Source: Micromonospora carbonacea
Lineage (GTDB): Bacteria > Actinomycetota > Actinomycetes > Mycobacteriales > Micromonosporaceae
Reading direction: 5' to 3'
DNA: 64,000 nucleotides
Assembly (NCBI RefSeq): GCF_014205165.1
Contig: NZ_JACHMZ010000001.1
Coordinates: 5,004,501-5,068,500, forward strand
The position numbers were made by a program, and so were the translations under genes. Of this stretch, positions 53,001-61,136 are shown piece after piece; position 1 is the first letter of the stretch, and the number at the start of each line of letters is the position of its first letter. The notes below the pieces were generated by a model, which ran no database searches, was not told the DNA's origin, and saw only the letters and a program-made list of their open reading frames with translations.

Positions 53001-53701
53001 CCGCCGCCGCGACCCGGTACACCGACTCCACGGTCACCCCCGGCGTGACCTACCACTACCGGATCCGGGCGGAGAACGAGGTGAGCTGCTCGGCCTGGTC
53101 CAACGGCGTGCCGGCCTCGGTGCGCCTCGCCGCGCCGAGCGGGCTGGCCGCGGTGATCCCGCCGGCCGCGCCGCTGCGGGTGGCGCTGCGCTGGGCGAAC
53201 CGCTCCTTCGCCACCGGCGTCGACGTGCAGCGGGCCACCAACCCGACGTTCACCAGCGGCCCCGCCACCACGGCCATCGGGGTGCAGGAGCAGCACGTCG
53301 ACGCCGTCGTGGCCCCGGAGACCACCTACTACTACCGGGTGCGCACCACCTACCTGGGGGTCGCCTCGCCGTGGTCGACGGTCGCCGCCGTCACCAGCCC
53401 GCCCCGGCCGGCCCCGCCGACCGGGCTGACCGCCGTCGCGGGCGCCCCCGGCCCGGACACCGCGACGGTGACCCTGACCTGGGCGGCGGACCCGCCGGGC
53501 GGGCCGGGGGCCGGCTTCCTGGTGCAGCGGGCGGTCGACCCGGCGTTCGAGCGCGAGGTCGCCGCGTTCACGGTGCACGGGCGGGCGTTCGTCAACACGG
53601 GCCTGGCCCGGGGCGTGACCTACCACTACCGGGTGCGGGCCGGCAACGTCGTCGGCAGTTCCCCGTTCACCCCGGCGGTCGCCGTCACCACGCCCGGGTG
53701 A
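50021..53701 (+). CDS. multicopper-oxidase-like protein with eroded copper sites and three FN3 domains
   Basis: 1226 aa from GTG 50021 (GGGGAGAG upstream). No signal peptide. Residues about 80-930 resemble CotA/bilirubin-oxidase-type cupredoxin domains, but the ligand motifs are altered: HxH is His231-Leu-Tyr233; HDH is His294-Asp-Asn296; HPxHxH is His812-Pro-Val-His815-Val-Gly817; HCH is His916-Ser917-Gln918, so the type 1 cysteine is gone. Residues 943 to the end are three fibronectin type III domains (APTGLTATPVP, APSGLAAVIPP, PPTGLTAVAGA, each with YHYRIRA/YYYRVRT). It is thus probably a non-enzymatic surface or structural protein, yet it lacks an obvious export signal. Confidence 0.85.
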   Translation: MLFRRLRSNFVDRPPRTGAEPGPTVPAARTAEATEPDVAEAEEIAPASLDPAAVPRCFGPVPNFAASPLPVPVAAPDERGGVTAGTGLRKFVDALPRPGEGGRTELGGWLPVAVPDTITWPGCDYYEIGLQEYAQRLHRDLPATRLRGYRQLNLGTDGTGHNTVAPPDRPYLCGPVIVARRGRPVRIKFINQLPTGRAGELFLPVDATLDGAGPGPLDGPAPYPQNRAVPHLYGGQTGWISAGSPWQWVTPAGEITPYPTGVGLTHVPDMPPPGPGATTLYYPNEQSGRLMWLHDNTLGLSRLTVCSGQLAVYLLTDEAEEGLVADGVLPAEQLPLVVTDRTFVPDDTQLAGQDPTWDRDRWGARGSLWHPHVYQPRQHPSRPSGTNPTGRWDYGPWTRPAPPAGAPPGRPGPDDAPPGATGGPVPNPHHDPVADPDEPPLAPGVPHPSAVPEAYGDTPLVNGVAYPYLTVAPKAYRFRILNACADRSLNLQLYRARSDGPMWDADGGLLDADAGEVPMVEATRAPGRPPHWPVDGRDGGAPDPAAAGPAMIQVGNECGLLPAPAVLPNRPVGYRYDRQDPTVLNVDGHTLLLAPGERADVVVDFSAVPPGAVLILYNDCPAPLPRFDPRNDHHTGAPDRTAVGGVPGTLPGYGPNTRTLLQFRVAGEPAEPYDVDRLAGRLPAAYAASQRPPIVPQPAYDRAFGTRTARETVVTAHAIAVSFTPVGAAAPVTLPLTVKAVQHVFDPAYGRVAGRLGVAHPHAGPLGPATLPLGPVDPATETLVIADPTVQVGAPADGTQLWRIVGNTPQTHPVHVGGCDVQLVNRVGWDGAVRPPEPNELGWKETVRVNPREDVIVALRPVAPALPFKIGDSVRLLDPTRPAGVRIGSTAVSPVDGRPAAVVNQLVNLGWEYRWHSQLAGHRDQGMSRPLVLRVAPLAPTGLTATPVPGSATVLPAIALTWTGNGSRPPASSHLLQRATDVAFTEGVTAITVAAAATRYTDSTVTPGVTYHYRIRAENEVSCSAWSNGVPASVRLAAPSGLAAVIPPAAPLRVALRWANRSFATGVDVQRATNPTFTSGPATTAIGVQEQHVDAVVAPETTYYYRVRTTYLGVASPWSTVAAVTSPPRPAPPTGLTAVAGAPGPDTATVTLTWAADPPGGPGAGFLVQRAVDPAFEREVAAFTVHGRAFVNTGLARGVTYHYRVRAGNVVGSSPFTPAVAVTTPG

Positions 53702-53707
53702 GTCGGC

Positions 53708-54541
53708 TCAGTGGGTGGGGGCGCGCAACGGGTCGCCGACGGTGCGCAGGGGCTCGCCGACGGTCCGCAGCTCGGCCAGCGCCGACGCCACCCCGTGCAG
53801 CAGGTCCGTCGCCTCGGCGAGCCGGGACGCGGCGGCCTGCTCGCCGGCGGCCCGGCCGCCGAGGTGACCGGCGTCGGAGCGGGCGTCCTCGGCGAGGTAG
53901 CCGGCGGCGGCCACCACCAGCCGCTCGTACGCCGCCACCCCGCTCTCCAGCTGCGCGGACAGCTCGCGGTGGGCCTCGGCGAGGGGGGCGCGGGCGTCGG
54001 CGGGGGCGAGCCGCAGGGCCCGCTCGACGCTGGCCACCCGCCCGGCCAGCTCGCGCAGCGACCGGTCGGCGGCGGCGGCCTCGGACACCGCCGGCTCGGC
54101 CAGGCCGGTCAGCCGGCCGGCCATCCCGCCGAGGGTGAGCGCCGCCCGGTCCAGCCGGGCCCACGGCTGCGCCACGCTGGTGCCCCGCAGGGCCAGCCGG
54201 GACCGGGCGCGGCGCACCTCCGCCACCACCCCCTGCCCGGCGGGCAGCCGCTCCACGGCGGCGACGAGCCGGGCCCGGGACCGGGCCGCGGCCTCGGCCG
54301 GGTCGAGGGCCGGGGGCGCGGGGCTCGCCGCGAGGGCCCGCAGGTCGATCCACCGCCAGACGGCCAGGGCCACCGCGCTGCCGGCCGCGCCGGCCCACGC
54401 CGCGTCGGGCAGACCCAGCCCCGCGTACGGGGTGAGCACCGCCGCCGCCCCGGTCAGCCCGCCGCCCAGCACGCTCCACCGGCGGGCGGACCGCCGCAGC
54501 CTGCGGAGCTGGCGGAAGTATCGTGCTCGCTCGTCTGCCAC
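53708..54541 (-). CDS. pspM: PspM-like phage-shock envelope-stress protein
   Basis: 277 aa from GTG 54541 with GAGGAGG upstream. Two hydrophobic segments near the N-terminus (WSVLGGGLTGAAAVLTPYAGLGL, AAWAGAAGSAVALAVWRWIDLRAL) anchor it; the remaining part is Ala/Leu/Glu-rich and helical. In mycobacteria pspM (Rv2743c) follows pspA and ties the Psp system to the membrane. Location directly downstream of pspA and the topology justify the name; sequence identity could not be measured. Confidence 0.8.
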   Translation of the reverse strand: MADERARYFRQLRRLRRSARRWSVLGGGLTGAAAVLTPYAGLGLPDAAWAGAAGSAVALAVWRWIDLRALAASPAPPALDPAEAAARSRARLVAAVERLPAGQGVVAEVRRARSRLALRGTSVAQPWARLDRAALTLGGMAGRLTGLAEPAVSEAAAADRSLRELAGRVASVERALRLAPADARAPLAEAHRELSAQLESGVAAYERLVVAAAGYLAEDARSDAGHLGGRAAGEQAAASRLAEATDLLHGVASALAELRTVGEPLRTVGDPLRAPTH

Positions 54542-54608
54542 CCGTGCCTCCTCGTTCCGGCCGCCGGGGCGGCGCCGAAGCCGCCCGGCCGGCAGTCGCT
54601 GGCGCCGC

Positions 54609-55490
54609 TCAGCCGGCGGCGCTGGTGTCGCCGGTGCCGCGGTCCTGCCCCATGCTGGCCCGGAGCTGGTCGAGCCGGGCCGCGGCGGCCGGGTCGACGG
54701 CCGGAGTGGCGGGCGCGGTCTGGCCCTGCTGCCCCACGGCCGGGCGGTCCTGCCGGCCGGCGAGCTGCTCGCCGGCCATGCTGGCGCGGATCTGCTCCAG
54801 CCGGGACGAGCCGGCCGAGTCGAGGGACGCCTTCTGGATCTCCAGCATGCGGCCCTCGACGGAGTTGCCGGCCAGCTCGGCGCGGCCCATCGCGGTGGCG
54901 TAGCGCTGCTCGATGCGGTCCCGCACCGCGTCCAGCGACGGGGTGCTGCCGGACGCGGTGAGCGACGACATCGACTCCAGCGACTGGGCCACGCTCTCCT
55001 GCATCTTGGCCTGTTCGAGCTGGCTGAGCAGCTTGGTGCGCTCGGCCAGCTTCTGCTGGAGGATCATCGAGTTGTTCTCCACCGCCCGGCGGGCCTGCGC
55101 GGCGGCGCCGAGCGCCTGGTCGTGCAGGGTCTTCAGGTCCTCGGTGGCCTGCTCGGCGGAGACGAGCTGGGTGGCGAGCACCTGGGCGGTCTGCTCGTAT
55201 TTCCCGGCCTCCGCCTCGTCGCCGCGGGCCCGGGCCTGGTCGGCGAGGACCAGGGCCTGCCGGGCGTTGCCCTGGAGCCGCTCGACCTCGGTCATCTGGC
55301 GGGACAGCTTCATCTCCAGCTGCCGCTGGTTGCCGATCACCGCCGCCGCCTGCTGCACCAGCGCCTGGTGCTGGCGCTGCGCCTCCTCGATCGCCTGCTG
55401 GATCTGCACCTTGGGGTCGGCGTGTTCGTCGATCCGGGCACCGAAGAGCGCCATCAGGTATTTCCAGCCCTTGACGAACGGGTTCGCCAT
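54609..55490 (-). CDS. pspA: PspA/IM30 membrane-stress protein
   Basis: 293 aa. Begins [42 protein letters not shown], the amphipathic helix and start of the ESCRT-III-like coiled coil that binds stressed membranes. Coiled coil extends to about residue 225. The C-terminal Gln/Pro/Ala-rich part contains two short copies of [18 protein letters not shown]. It corresponds to the M. tuberculosis 35-kDa antigen. Transcribed with clgR upstream and pspM downstream. Confidence 0.93.
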   Translation of the reverse strand: MANPFVKGWKYLMALFGARIDEHADPKVQIQQAIEEAQRQHQALVQQAAAVIGNQRQLEMKLSRQMTEVERLQGNARQALVLADQARARGDEAEAGKYEQTAQVLATQLVSAEQATEDLKTLHDQALGAAAQARRAVENNSMILQQKLAERTKLLSQLEQAKMQESVAQSLESMSSLTASGSTPSLDAVRDRIEQRYATAMGRAELAGNSVEGRMLEIQKASLDSAGSSRLEQIRASMAGEQLAGRQDRPAVGQQGQTAPATPAVDPAAAARLDQLRASMGQDRGTGDTSAAG

Positions 55491-55699
55491 CTCCGCGGTA
55501 TCCCCTCAGTAGAGTCGCGCCGCCCGGCCGGGCCGGGCGGTCCGGCCGGTGGTCGTGCGGCGGTGACCCCCATCGTCCCAGCCGGGCGCCAGCCCGGCAT
55601 CCGTACGTCACCGGCGGCACGCCACCGTCTGATCAACAGTACGCGGCGCGGGAAAGCCCGACCACGTCCTCGGGCGACCTGCGGGAGGGCGGGTGAGGA

Positions 55700-56158
55700 T
55701 CAGGCGGCGCAGACGACGTCGCGGTCGCGCTCGGCGGGGCGCACCCGCGTGCGCAGGGTCGCCTTCAGCGGGGAGTCCTGGTGCACCGCCACGGCCACCG
55801 GGCCGCCGGTGGTGACCTGCCGGACCCCCCGGCCGGTCGACTTGCGCACCGGGGCGCGGCCCACCGGGGACTCGACGGGCTCGGCCGGCTCGTCCTGCAC
55901 CGGCACCAGCACCCCGGGAAGCTGCTCGGCGAGCGCCACCGTGTCGCTGACCTCGCGCAGCAGCTCGGAGAGGCGGGCGCCGAGGGCGTCGCAGATGGCG
56001 GCCAGCAGCTCGCTGGACGGCTCCTTCTGGCCGCGCTCGATCTCGGAGAGGTAGCCCAGGCTGACGTTGGCCGCGGAGGAGACCTCGCGCAGGGTGCGGT
56101 GCTGCCCCTGCCGGCGCGCCCGCAGTGCGTCACCGATCACCCGGCGTAGCAGGACCAT
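55700..56158 (-). CDS. clgR: ClgR, XRE-family activator of Clp and Psp genes
   Basis: 152 aa from ATG 56158 (GGGGAGGTG upstream). The HTH is [49 protein letters not shown], near-identical to actinobacterial ClgR. The C-terminus is VVCAA; ClgR proteins end in Ala-Ala and are degraded by ClpP through this tail. The gene lies next to pspA as in mycobacteria, where ClgR activates pspA and clp genes. The 209-bp gap before pspA has no gene and probably holds the ClgR-controlled promoter. Confidence 0.92.
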   Translation of the reverse strand: MVLLRRVIGDALRARRQGQHRTLREVSSAANVSLGYLSEIERGQKEPSSELLAAICDALGARLSELLREVSDTVALAEQLPGVLVPVQDEPAEPVESPVGRAPVRKSTGRGVRQVTTGGPVAVAVHQDSPLKATLRTRVRPAERDRDVVCAA

Positions 56159-56314
56159 CGCACCTCCCCTGACGGGTCTCACCCTCTTCACCGACGCCAT
56201 GCCGGCGCGGCGTGCCGCCCCGGCGTCGACGCCACGCGTCGGAGCCTTCCCGCAACCGTACCCGCTGCGGGCCCCGGTGACATCCCACCCCGCCCGTCCT
56301 TCTGGCCACGGGGC

Positions 56315-56890
56315 TCAGCGGCGGGCCGCCCCGGCGGGCGCGGCGTCGCCGTCGCCGGAGCGCGGCACGCCCGCCCCGGGCCCCGGCACGGCCGCGTCGA
56401 TCCGCTCGGCGAGCAGCCGCAACGCCTCGATGACCGCGGCGGTCCGGATGTGGTCGCGGCCCCCGTCGAGGTCGAGCCGGCGGACCTCGGAGCCGGCCGG
56501 CCCGGCCACCGCGACGTAGACCAGCCCGACCGGCTTGCCGTCCTGCGGCTGCGGCCCGGCGACGCCGGTGGTGGCGAGCCCCCAGTCCGCGCCGCAGCGC
56601 CGCCGGCCGCCCTCGGCCAGGGCGCGGGCCACGTCCGGGTCGACCGGGCCGCGCTCGGCCAGCAGGTCCTCCGGTACGCCCGCCAGCGCCGACTTCAGCT
56701 CGGTGGCGTAGACGACGAGGCCGCCCCGGTAGACGCCGCTGACCCCGGCGATCTCCACGACCGAGGCGGAGAGCAGGCCGCCGGTGAGCGACTCGACGGT
56801 GGCCAGCGTCTCGTGGCGATCGGCGAGGCGGTGCACCACGCCGGCCGCCGGACTGCCGGCCGGCCGGTGCCCGTTTGCGTCAGTTCCCAT
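56315..56890 (-). CDS. pncC: CinA C-terminal-type nicotinamide-nucleotide amidohydrolase
   Basis: 191 aa, a stand-alone CinA C-terminal domain that hydrolyses NMN to nicotinate mononucleotide and ammonia. Signature residues: TVESLTGGLLSASVVEIAGVSGVYRGGLVVYATELKSAL and GLATTGVAGPQPQDGKPVGLVYVAVA. The usual AESCTGG reads VESLTGG. ATG 56890. It lies between pgsA (50 bp upstream) and clgR, the conserved actinobacterial position. Confidence 0.92.
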   Translation of the reverse strand: MGTDANGHRPAGSPAAGVVHRLADRHETLATVESLTGGLLSASVVEIAGVSGVYRGGLVVYATELKSALAGVPEDLLAERGPVDPDVARALAEGGRRRCGADWGLATTGVAGPQPQDGKPVGLVYVAVAGPAGSEVRRLDLDGGRDHIRTAAVIEALRLLAERIDAAVPGPGAGVPRSGDGDAAPAGAARR

Positions 56891-56940
56891 GGAGATGTCC
56901 CTTTCCCCGCGCCGGCCGGTCTACGCGTCCCCGCGCCGCT

Positions 56941-57624
56941 CTACGCATCCTCGCGCGCGGGCCGGCGCAGGCGCAGCGCCTGGGCCACGTAGTCGAAGCC
57001 GGTGACCACCGTGACGCCGACCGCGGCGGCCATCAGCCAGGGGCCGACGGCGGCGGGCCCGGCCGGCATCGGCCACAGGTACCAGGTGATCGCCAGGATC
57101 TGCAGCGCCGTCTTGATCTTGCCGCCCCGGCTGGCCGCGATGACGCCGTGCCGGATCACCCAGAACCGCAGCGCCGTGATGCCCAGCTCGCGGGCGAGGA
57201 TGACGCCGGTCACCCACCAGGGCAGCAGGTCGTACCAGGACAGCAGCAGCAGGGCCGCGCCGGTGAGCGCCTTGTCGGCGATCGGGTCGGCCACCTTGCC
57301 GACCGAGGTGACCAGGCCGAACCGGCGGGCGATCCAGCCGTCCACCAGGTCGGTCACCGAGGCGACGGCGAAGATCAGGCAGGCGGCGATCCGCCACCCG
57401 GCGTGGGTCGCGCCGGAGGCGACCACCGAGGCCGCGAAGACCGGCACCAGCACCAGCCGCAGCAGGGTCAGCCCGTTGGCCGCGTTGAGCACCGGGACCC
57501 GGGCGACCACCGGCGGCTGCGCCGACTCCGCCGCCGGCGTCACCGGCGCACCCCGCTCGGGCCGCCGCGGCGAACCTGGCACCGCACCACGTGGCTCCCC
57601 CGCCTTCTCAGGGCCCGCCGTCAC
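56941..57624 (-). CDS. pgsA: CDP-diacylglycerol-glycerol-3-phosphate 3-phosphatidyltransferase
   Basis: 227-aa inner-membrane CDP-alcohol phosphotransferase. The signature D-G-x2-A-R-x8-G-x3-D-x3-D is seen in [25 protein letters not shown]. An N-terminal disordered extension of about 40 residues precedes [22 protein letters not shown] 57624 overlaps the rimO stop. Mycobacterial homologues at this locus are called pgsA3; phosphatidylglycerol phosphate synthesis is likely, though other CDP-alcohol substrates are possible. Confidence 0.9.
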   Translation of the reverse strand: MTAGPEKAGEPRGAVPGSPRRPERGAPVTPAAESAQPPVVARVPVLNAANGLTLLRLVLVPVFAASVVASGATHAGWRIAACLIFAVASVTDLVDGWIARRFGLVTSVGKVADPIADKALTGAALLLLSWYDLLPWWVTGVILARELGITALRFWVIRHGVIAASRGGKIKTALQILAITWYLWPMPAGPAAVGPWLMAAAVGVTVVTGFDYVAQALRLRRPAREDA

Positions 57625-59120
57625 CGTGCCGCGCCGGGCGCAGCCGAGATCATCTCATCCGGGACGGCGACGAGATCCACCCCTTCGGTGGCGGTCACGG
57701 TGGCGCGCACGAGGTCGCCGGGGCGCAGCGCCGCCAGGTCCACGCCGCCGTCGGCCGGGGCGACCAGGGTGGTGGAGCCGTCGACCTCGGGGGCCTGGTG
57801 CGCCGCCCGGCCCTCGACCACGCCGTCGTCGACCGAGTCGACCAGCACCTCGACCGTGGAGCCGAGCCGCTCCTCGGCCCGCTGCGAGCACAGCTCGTCG
57901 GCGAGGGCGCTGAGCCGGTCGTACCGGCGCTTGATCGTCGCGGCGGAGACCTTGCCGGGCAGGCCGGCGGCCTCGGTGCCGTCCTCGTCGCTGTAGTCGA
58001 ACATGCCGATCGCGTCGAGCCGGGCCGCGCTGAGGAACCGGACCAGCTCGTCGACGTCGCCCCGGGTCTCGCCGGGGAAGCCGACGATGAAGTTGCTCCG
58101 CGCGCCGGCCTCCGGGGCCAGGGCGCGGGCGGCGGCCAGCAGCTCCAGGAACCGGTCGGTGGAGCCGAAGCGGCGCATCCGGCGCAGCACCGGCTCGCTG
58201 GAGTGCTGGAACGACAGGTCGAAGTAGGGCGCGACGCCGGGTGTGCCGGCGATCGCCTCGACCAGGCCGGGGCGGGTCTCGGCGGGCTGGAGGTAGCTCG
58301 CCCGGACCCGGACGATCCCGTCGACCGCGGCGAGCTGCGGCAGCAGCTTCTCCAGCGCCCGGGGGTCGCCGAGGTCCTTGCCGTACGACGTGGAGTTCTC
58401 GCTGACCAGCACCAGCTCCCGCACGCCCGTCTTGGCCAGCCACTCCGCCTCGGCGAGCAGCTCGTCGGGCGTCCGCGAGACGAACGCGCCGCGGAAGGCG
58501 GGGATGGCGCAGAACGCGCAGCGGCGGTCGCACCCGCTGGCCAGCTTGAGCGACGCGACGGGGCCGGTGTCGAGCCGCCGCCGCAGCACCTGCCGCAGGT
58601 GGGCCGGGGTGTGCTCGTCGGTGGCCACGACGGCCCGGTTCGTGCCGTGGCCGGGCAACGAGACGGCGCTGTCGCGCCGGGCGACCGGGGTCAGCGGCAG
58701 CAGCTCCCGGCGGTCGCGCGGGGTGTGCGCGTCGAGCGCCTCGCCGGCGACGACCGCGTCGAGGCGGGCGGCGATGTCGGGGTAGTCGTCGAAGCTGAGC
58801 ACCGCCTGGGCCTCGGGCAGGCTGTCGGCCAGCTCCCGGCCGTACCGCTCGGCCATGCAGCCGGCGGCGACCACCTTCGCGCCGGTGTCGGCGGCGGCGA
58901 GCAGCGTCTGGATCGAGTCCTGCTTGGCCTTCTCCACGAAGCCGCAGGTGTTGACGACCACCACGTCGGCCCCCTCGCCGTCGGTGATGACCTGCCAGCC
59001 GTCGGCGTGCAGCCGGGCGGCCAGCTCCTCCGAGTCGACCTCGTTGCGGGCGCAGCCGAGGGTCAGCAGGGCGACGCGGCGGCCGGCGGATTGCGGGGAG
59101 GGGGCGGTGGCAGACACCAT
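57621..59120 (-). CDS. rimO: RimO, ribosomal protein S12 methylthiotransferase
   Basis: 499 aa from ATG 59120. Radical-SAM enzyme that methylthiolates Asp89 of S12. N-terminal UPF0004 domain ([45 protein letters not shown]), radical-[11 protein letters not shown], and a C-terminal TRAM domain ([31 protein letters not shown]). GCARN and CGFVE(K/A)AK mark RimO rather than MiaB. It is the first gene of the rimO-pgsA pair, with a 4-bp overlap. Confidence 0.95.
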   Translation of the reverse strand: MVSATAPSPQSAGRRVALLTLGCARNEVDSEELAARLHADGWQVITDGEGADVVVVNTCGFVEKAKQDSIQTLLAAADTGAKVVAAGCMAERYGRELADSLPEAQAVLSFDDYPDIAARLDAVVAGEALDAHTPRDRRELLPLTPVARRDSAVSLPGHGTNRAVVATDEHTPAHLRQVLRRRLDTGPVASLKLASGCDRRCAFCAIPAFRGAFVSRTPDELLAEAEWLAKTGVRELVLVSENSTSYGKDLGDPRALEKLLPQLAAVDGIVRVRASYLQPAETRPGLVEAIAGTPGVAPYFDLSFQHSSEPVLRRMRRFGSTDRFLELLAAARALAPEAGARSNFIVGFPGETRGDVDELVRFLSAARLDAIGMFDYSDEDGTEAAGLPGKVSAATIKRRYDRLSALADELCSQRAEERLGSTVEVLVDSVDDGVVEGRAAHQAPEVDGSTTLVAPADGGVDLAALRPGDLVRATVTATEGVDLVAVPDEMISAAPGAAR

Positions 59121-59174
59121 CCGAGGGTACCGGGCGGGCGGACGGCGGCCCGCAACGGCGGCCACCCGGATCGC

Positions 59175-59200
59175 CCCCGGCCGCCGCCCGCCGGCCGGGG
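59175..59200 (-). terminator. possible terminator of the ornithine-cyclodeaminase-like gene
   Basis: CCCCGGCC (59175-59182) pairs with GGCCGGGG (59193-59200), 6 bp below the stop on the minus strand. All-GC context lowers its value as evidence. Confidence 0.35.
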
Positions 59201-59205
59201 CCGGC

Positions 59206-60129
59206 TCAGGCCGTCGCCGCGCCGACCCGGACCAGCCGGTCGAGCAGGAAGACCTCCGTGCCGGCCAGGCCGGTCGAGCAGAAGACCGACACCTGGTCCG
59301 CGCCGGTCCGGCCGCGAGCCTCGCCGGCCAGCACCGCGCCCAGGTCACCCAACCGCCCGGCGTACGCGGGCAGCGTCGCCAGCATCGGCGGGTCGTACGC
59401 GGCCGCCTGCGCCGGCGAGTCGGTGACCAGCAGATCGGCGGCGTCGAGCAGGTCGGTGCCGAACTCGTGCCGGTCGGCCTGCTTGAAGCCGACCGTGTTG
59501 ACGTGGGTGCCGGGGGCCAGGTCGGCGGCGTCGAGCACGGGGGCGACGGCGGTGGTGGCGAGCACCACGACGTCGCGCTCCCGCACGGCGGCCCGCGCCG
59601 AGTCGACCGCCCGCGCCGGCACGCCCAGCTCGGCGCGGACGCGGGCGGCGAACGCCTCCCGCCGGGCGGCCGAGCGGCTGTGCACGGTGACCTCGCGCAG
59701 CGGGCGCACCGCGGCGGCGGCCCACACCTGGGTCCACGCCTGCGTGCCCGAGCCGACCACGCCCAGCGTGGCGGCGTCCGGCCGGGCCAGGGCGTCCACG
59801 GCGACCCCGCCGAGCCCTCCGGTGCGCCGGGAGCCCAGCTCGTCCCCGACCGCGACCGCCCGCACCGCCCCGGTGCGCCCGTCGTGCAGCACGACCACCT
59901 GTTCGCCCTGCGGGTGCCCGAACGTGTCGTACGAGCGGAAGCCGTACCACTCGCCGGTGAGGTGCCCGGCGGTGAGCACCATCCGTCCCCCGCCCAGCGC
60001 CGCGGCGGCCCGGGGCGGGGCCACCAGGCGGCCGGCGTGCGCGGCGAGCAGGGCCTCGCGCATCGCGGCCACCGTGGTGGGGGCGTCCAGCGCGGCGGCG
60101 ACGTCGGGGTCGGCGAAGAGCAACGGCAT
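59206..60129 (-). CDS. ornithine cyclodeaminase/mu-crystallin family protein
   Basis: 307 aa from ATG 60129. NAD(P)-binding Rossmann motif [22 protein letters not shown]; substrate lobe with [23 protein letters not shown]. Family members cyclise ornithine, reduce ketimines or make alanine; the specificity is not visible. A -10-like CAGTAT ends seven bases before the ATG, so the mRNA may be leaderless. The promoter has the 19-bp spacer with an inverted repeat typical of MerR-type activation. Confidence 0.87.
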   Translation of the reverse strand: MPLLFADPDVAAALDAPTTVAAMREALLAAHAGRLVAPPRAAAALGGGRMVLTAGHLTGEWYGFRSYDTFGHPQGEQVVVLHDGRTGAVRAVAVGDELGSRRTGGLGGVAVDALARPDAATLGVVGSGTQAWTQVWAAAAVRPLREVTVHSRSAARREAFAARVRAELGVPARAVDSARAAVRERDVVVLATTAVAPVLDAADLAPGTHVNTVGFKQADRHEFGTDLLDAADLLVTDSPAQAAAYDPPMLATLPAYAGRLGDLGAVLAGEARGRTGADQVSVFCSTGLAGTEVFLLDRLVRVGAATA

Positions 60130-60136
60130 GACCCGA

Positions 60137-60167
60137 ATACTGCAACTTGAAGTCAGGTTTACGTCAA
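60137..60167 (-). promoter_or_regulatory. MerR-type promoter of the ornithine-cyclodeaminase-like gene
   Basis: Minus strand: TTGACG (60167-60162), 19-bp spacer, CAGTAT (60142-60137). The spacer holds the inverted repeat AACTTGA-AG-TCAGGTT (60144-60159 on the plus strand, one mismatch). Overlong spacer plus centred palindrome is the hallmark of MerR-family control. Confidence 0.55.
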
Positions 60168-60241
60168 CCGGTGGTGGCCCGGCTCACCCCGCCGCCGCCC
60201 CGGCCGGTGCTACCGTCGGTCGCGGCGGCCCCAGGGCCGCC

Positions 60242-60286
60242 CCGGACGAGTGGTGGGCGTACCCGGTCAGGCCAAGACGCCGCACC
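60242..60286 (+). ncRNA. guanidine-III riboswitch
   Basis: CCGGACGAG, GGTGGGCGT, ACCCGGTCAGG and CCAAGACGCCGCACC follow in the order and spacing of the known guanidine-III (ykkC-III) aptamer, such as that of Thermobifida fusca. GGTG-GGCGT pairs with ACGCC-g-CACC, and CCGG at 60242 can pair with CCGG in ACCCGGTC to make the pseudoknot. It lies 66 bp upstream of the SMR exporter gene and should switch it on when guanidinium is present. Confidence 0.9.
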
Positions 60287-60351
60287 TGTGACAACCGACC
60301 CCACTCGCCCCGGCACCGCAGGCCCGGGCACCGAAGCAGAGGTGTTGCGGC

Positions 60352-60666
60352 ATGGCCTGGATCGTGTTGGTGATCTCCGGACTCCTCGAGACCGCGTGGG
60401 CGGTCGCCCTCGACCGCAGCGCCGGCTTCAGCCGGCTCGTGCCGTCGGTCGTGTTCGCGGTCACGCTGGTGCTCAGCATGGCCGGGCTGGCGTACGCGCT
60501 GCGCGAGATCCCCGTCGGCACCGGCTACGCGGTCTGGGTGGGCATCGGTGCGGTCGGCACCGCGCTGGTCGGCATGCTGGCGCTGCACGAGTCCGCGAGC
60601 CTGCCCCGCATCGTCTGCCTGCTGCTGGTCGTCGCCGGGGTGGTCGGCCTCAAGGTCTTCCACTGA
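60352..60666 (+). CDS. gdx: SMR-family guanidinium exporter (Gdx/SugE type)
   Basis: 104-aa four-helix small multidrug resistance protein: MAWIVLVISGLLETAWAVALDRSAGF (Glu13 is the proton/substrate-binding residue), SMAGLAYALREIPVGTGYAVWVGIGAVGTALVGML and ICLLLVVAGVVGLKVF. The pattern ETAWAV...GTGYAVW is that of SugE/Gdx. The guanidine-III riboswitch upstream strongly supports guanidinium export. A single gene, so it would act as a homodimer. Confidence 0.93.
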   Translation: MAWIVLVISGLLETAWAVALDRSAGFSRLVPSVVFAVTLVLSMAGLAYALREIPVGTGYAVWVGIGAVGTALVGMLALHESASLPRIVCLLLVVAGVVGLKVFH

Positions 60667-60776
60667 CCGGTCCCCCGCTGACCGGCCTTCCCCTGACCGA
60701 CCGGCATGCGTAGTTTTCGGCACCGGTGGGTAGTGATCCGGTCGACGGTAGAACGAGGCTCACCACGGAGGACGTC

Positions 60777-61022
60777 ATGGCCGACACCCACGCCACCACC
60801 CGCCCGCGCACCAACGCCGCCCGGATCTGCACCATCGTCGCGTTCGTCTTCGCCGCCCTCGCCGTCTTCGTGTCGCCGGTGATCTTCGGCCTGCTCGGCG
60901 TGATCCTCGGCGTGGTCGGCGCGGTCCTCGGCGACAAGCCGCTCGGCTGGTACGCCGCCGCCGCAAGCGTGGCCGGCGCCGTGCTCGGCATGATCCTCAG
61001 CGCGGTGATCCTGAACGCCTGA
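60777..61022 (+). CDS. small membrane protein, 81 aa
   Basis: ATG 60777 with CGGAGGAC before it. Two or three helices (ICTIVAFVFAALAVFVSPVIFGLLGVILGVVGAVLG, WYAAAASVAGAVLGMILSAVIL), with a short basic N-terminus. Resembles DUF4190-like small membrane proteins of actinomycetes but no function is known. Followed by a strong terminator. Confidence 0.75.
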   Translation: MADTHATTRPRTNAARICTIVAFVFAALAVFVSPVIFGLLGVILGVVGAVLGDKPLGWYAAAASVAGAVLGMILSAVILNA

Positions 61023-61041
61023 GCACCCCACCCGCGACCGC

Positions 61042-61068
61042 AGGGCCCGCCGGATCCCGGCGGGCCCT
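61042..61068. terminator. terminator after the small membrane protein gene
   Basis: AGGGCCCGCCGG (61042-61053), loop ATC, CCGGCGGGCCCT (61057-61068): perfect 12-bp stem between the convergent 60777 and 61137 genes. Confidence 0.8.
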
Positions 61069-61136
61069 CGCCGTGTGGCAGTCGGCCGGCGACCCGCCTG
61101 GCCGGATCATCGCCAACTCCCCGCCAGGACGGGTGT

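Noticed and set aside
56159..56314. ClgR autoregulatory box upstream of clgR
   Set aside because: An inverted repeat (GACGC-GTG-GCGTC) exists, but its spacing does not match the ClgR consensus that I know.
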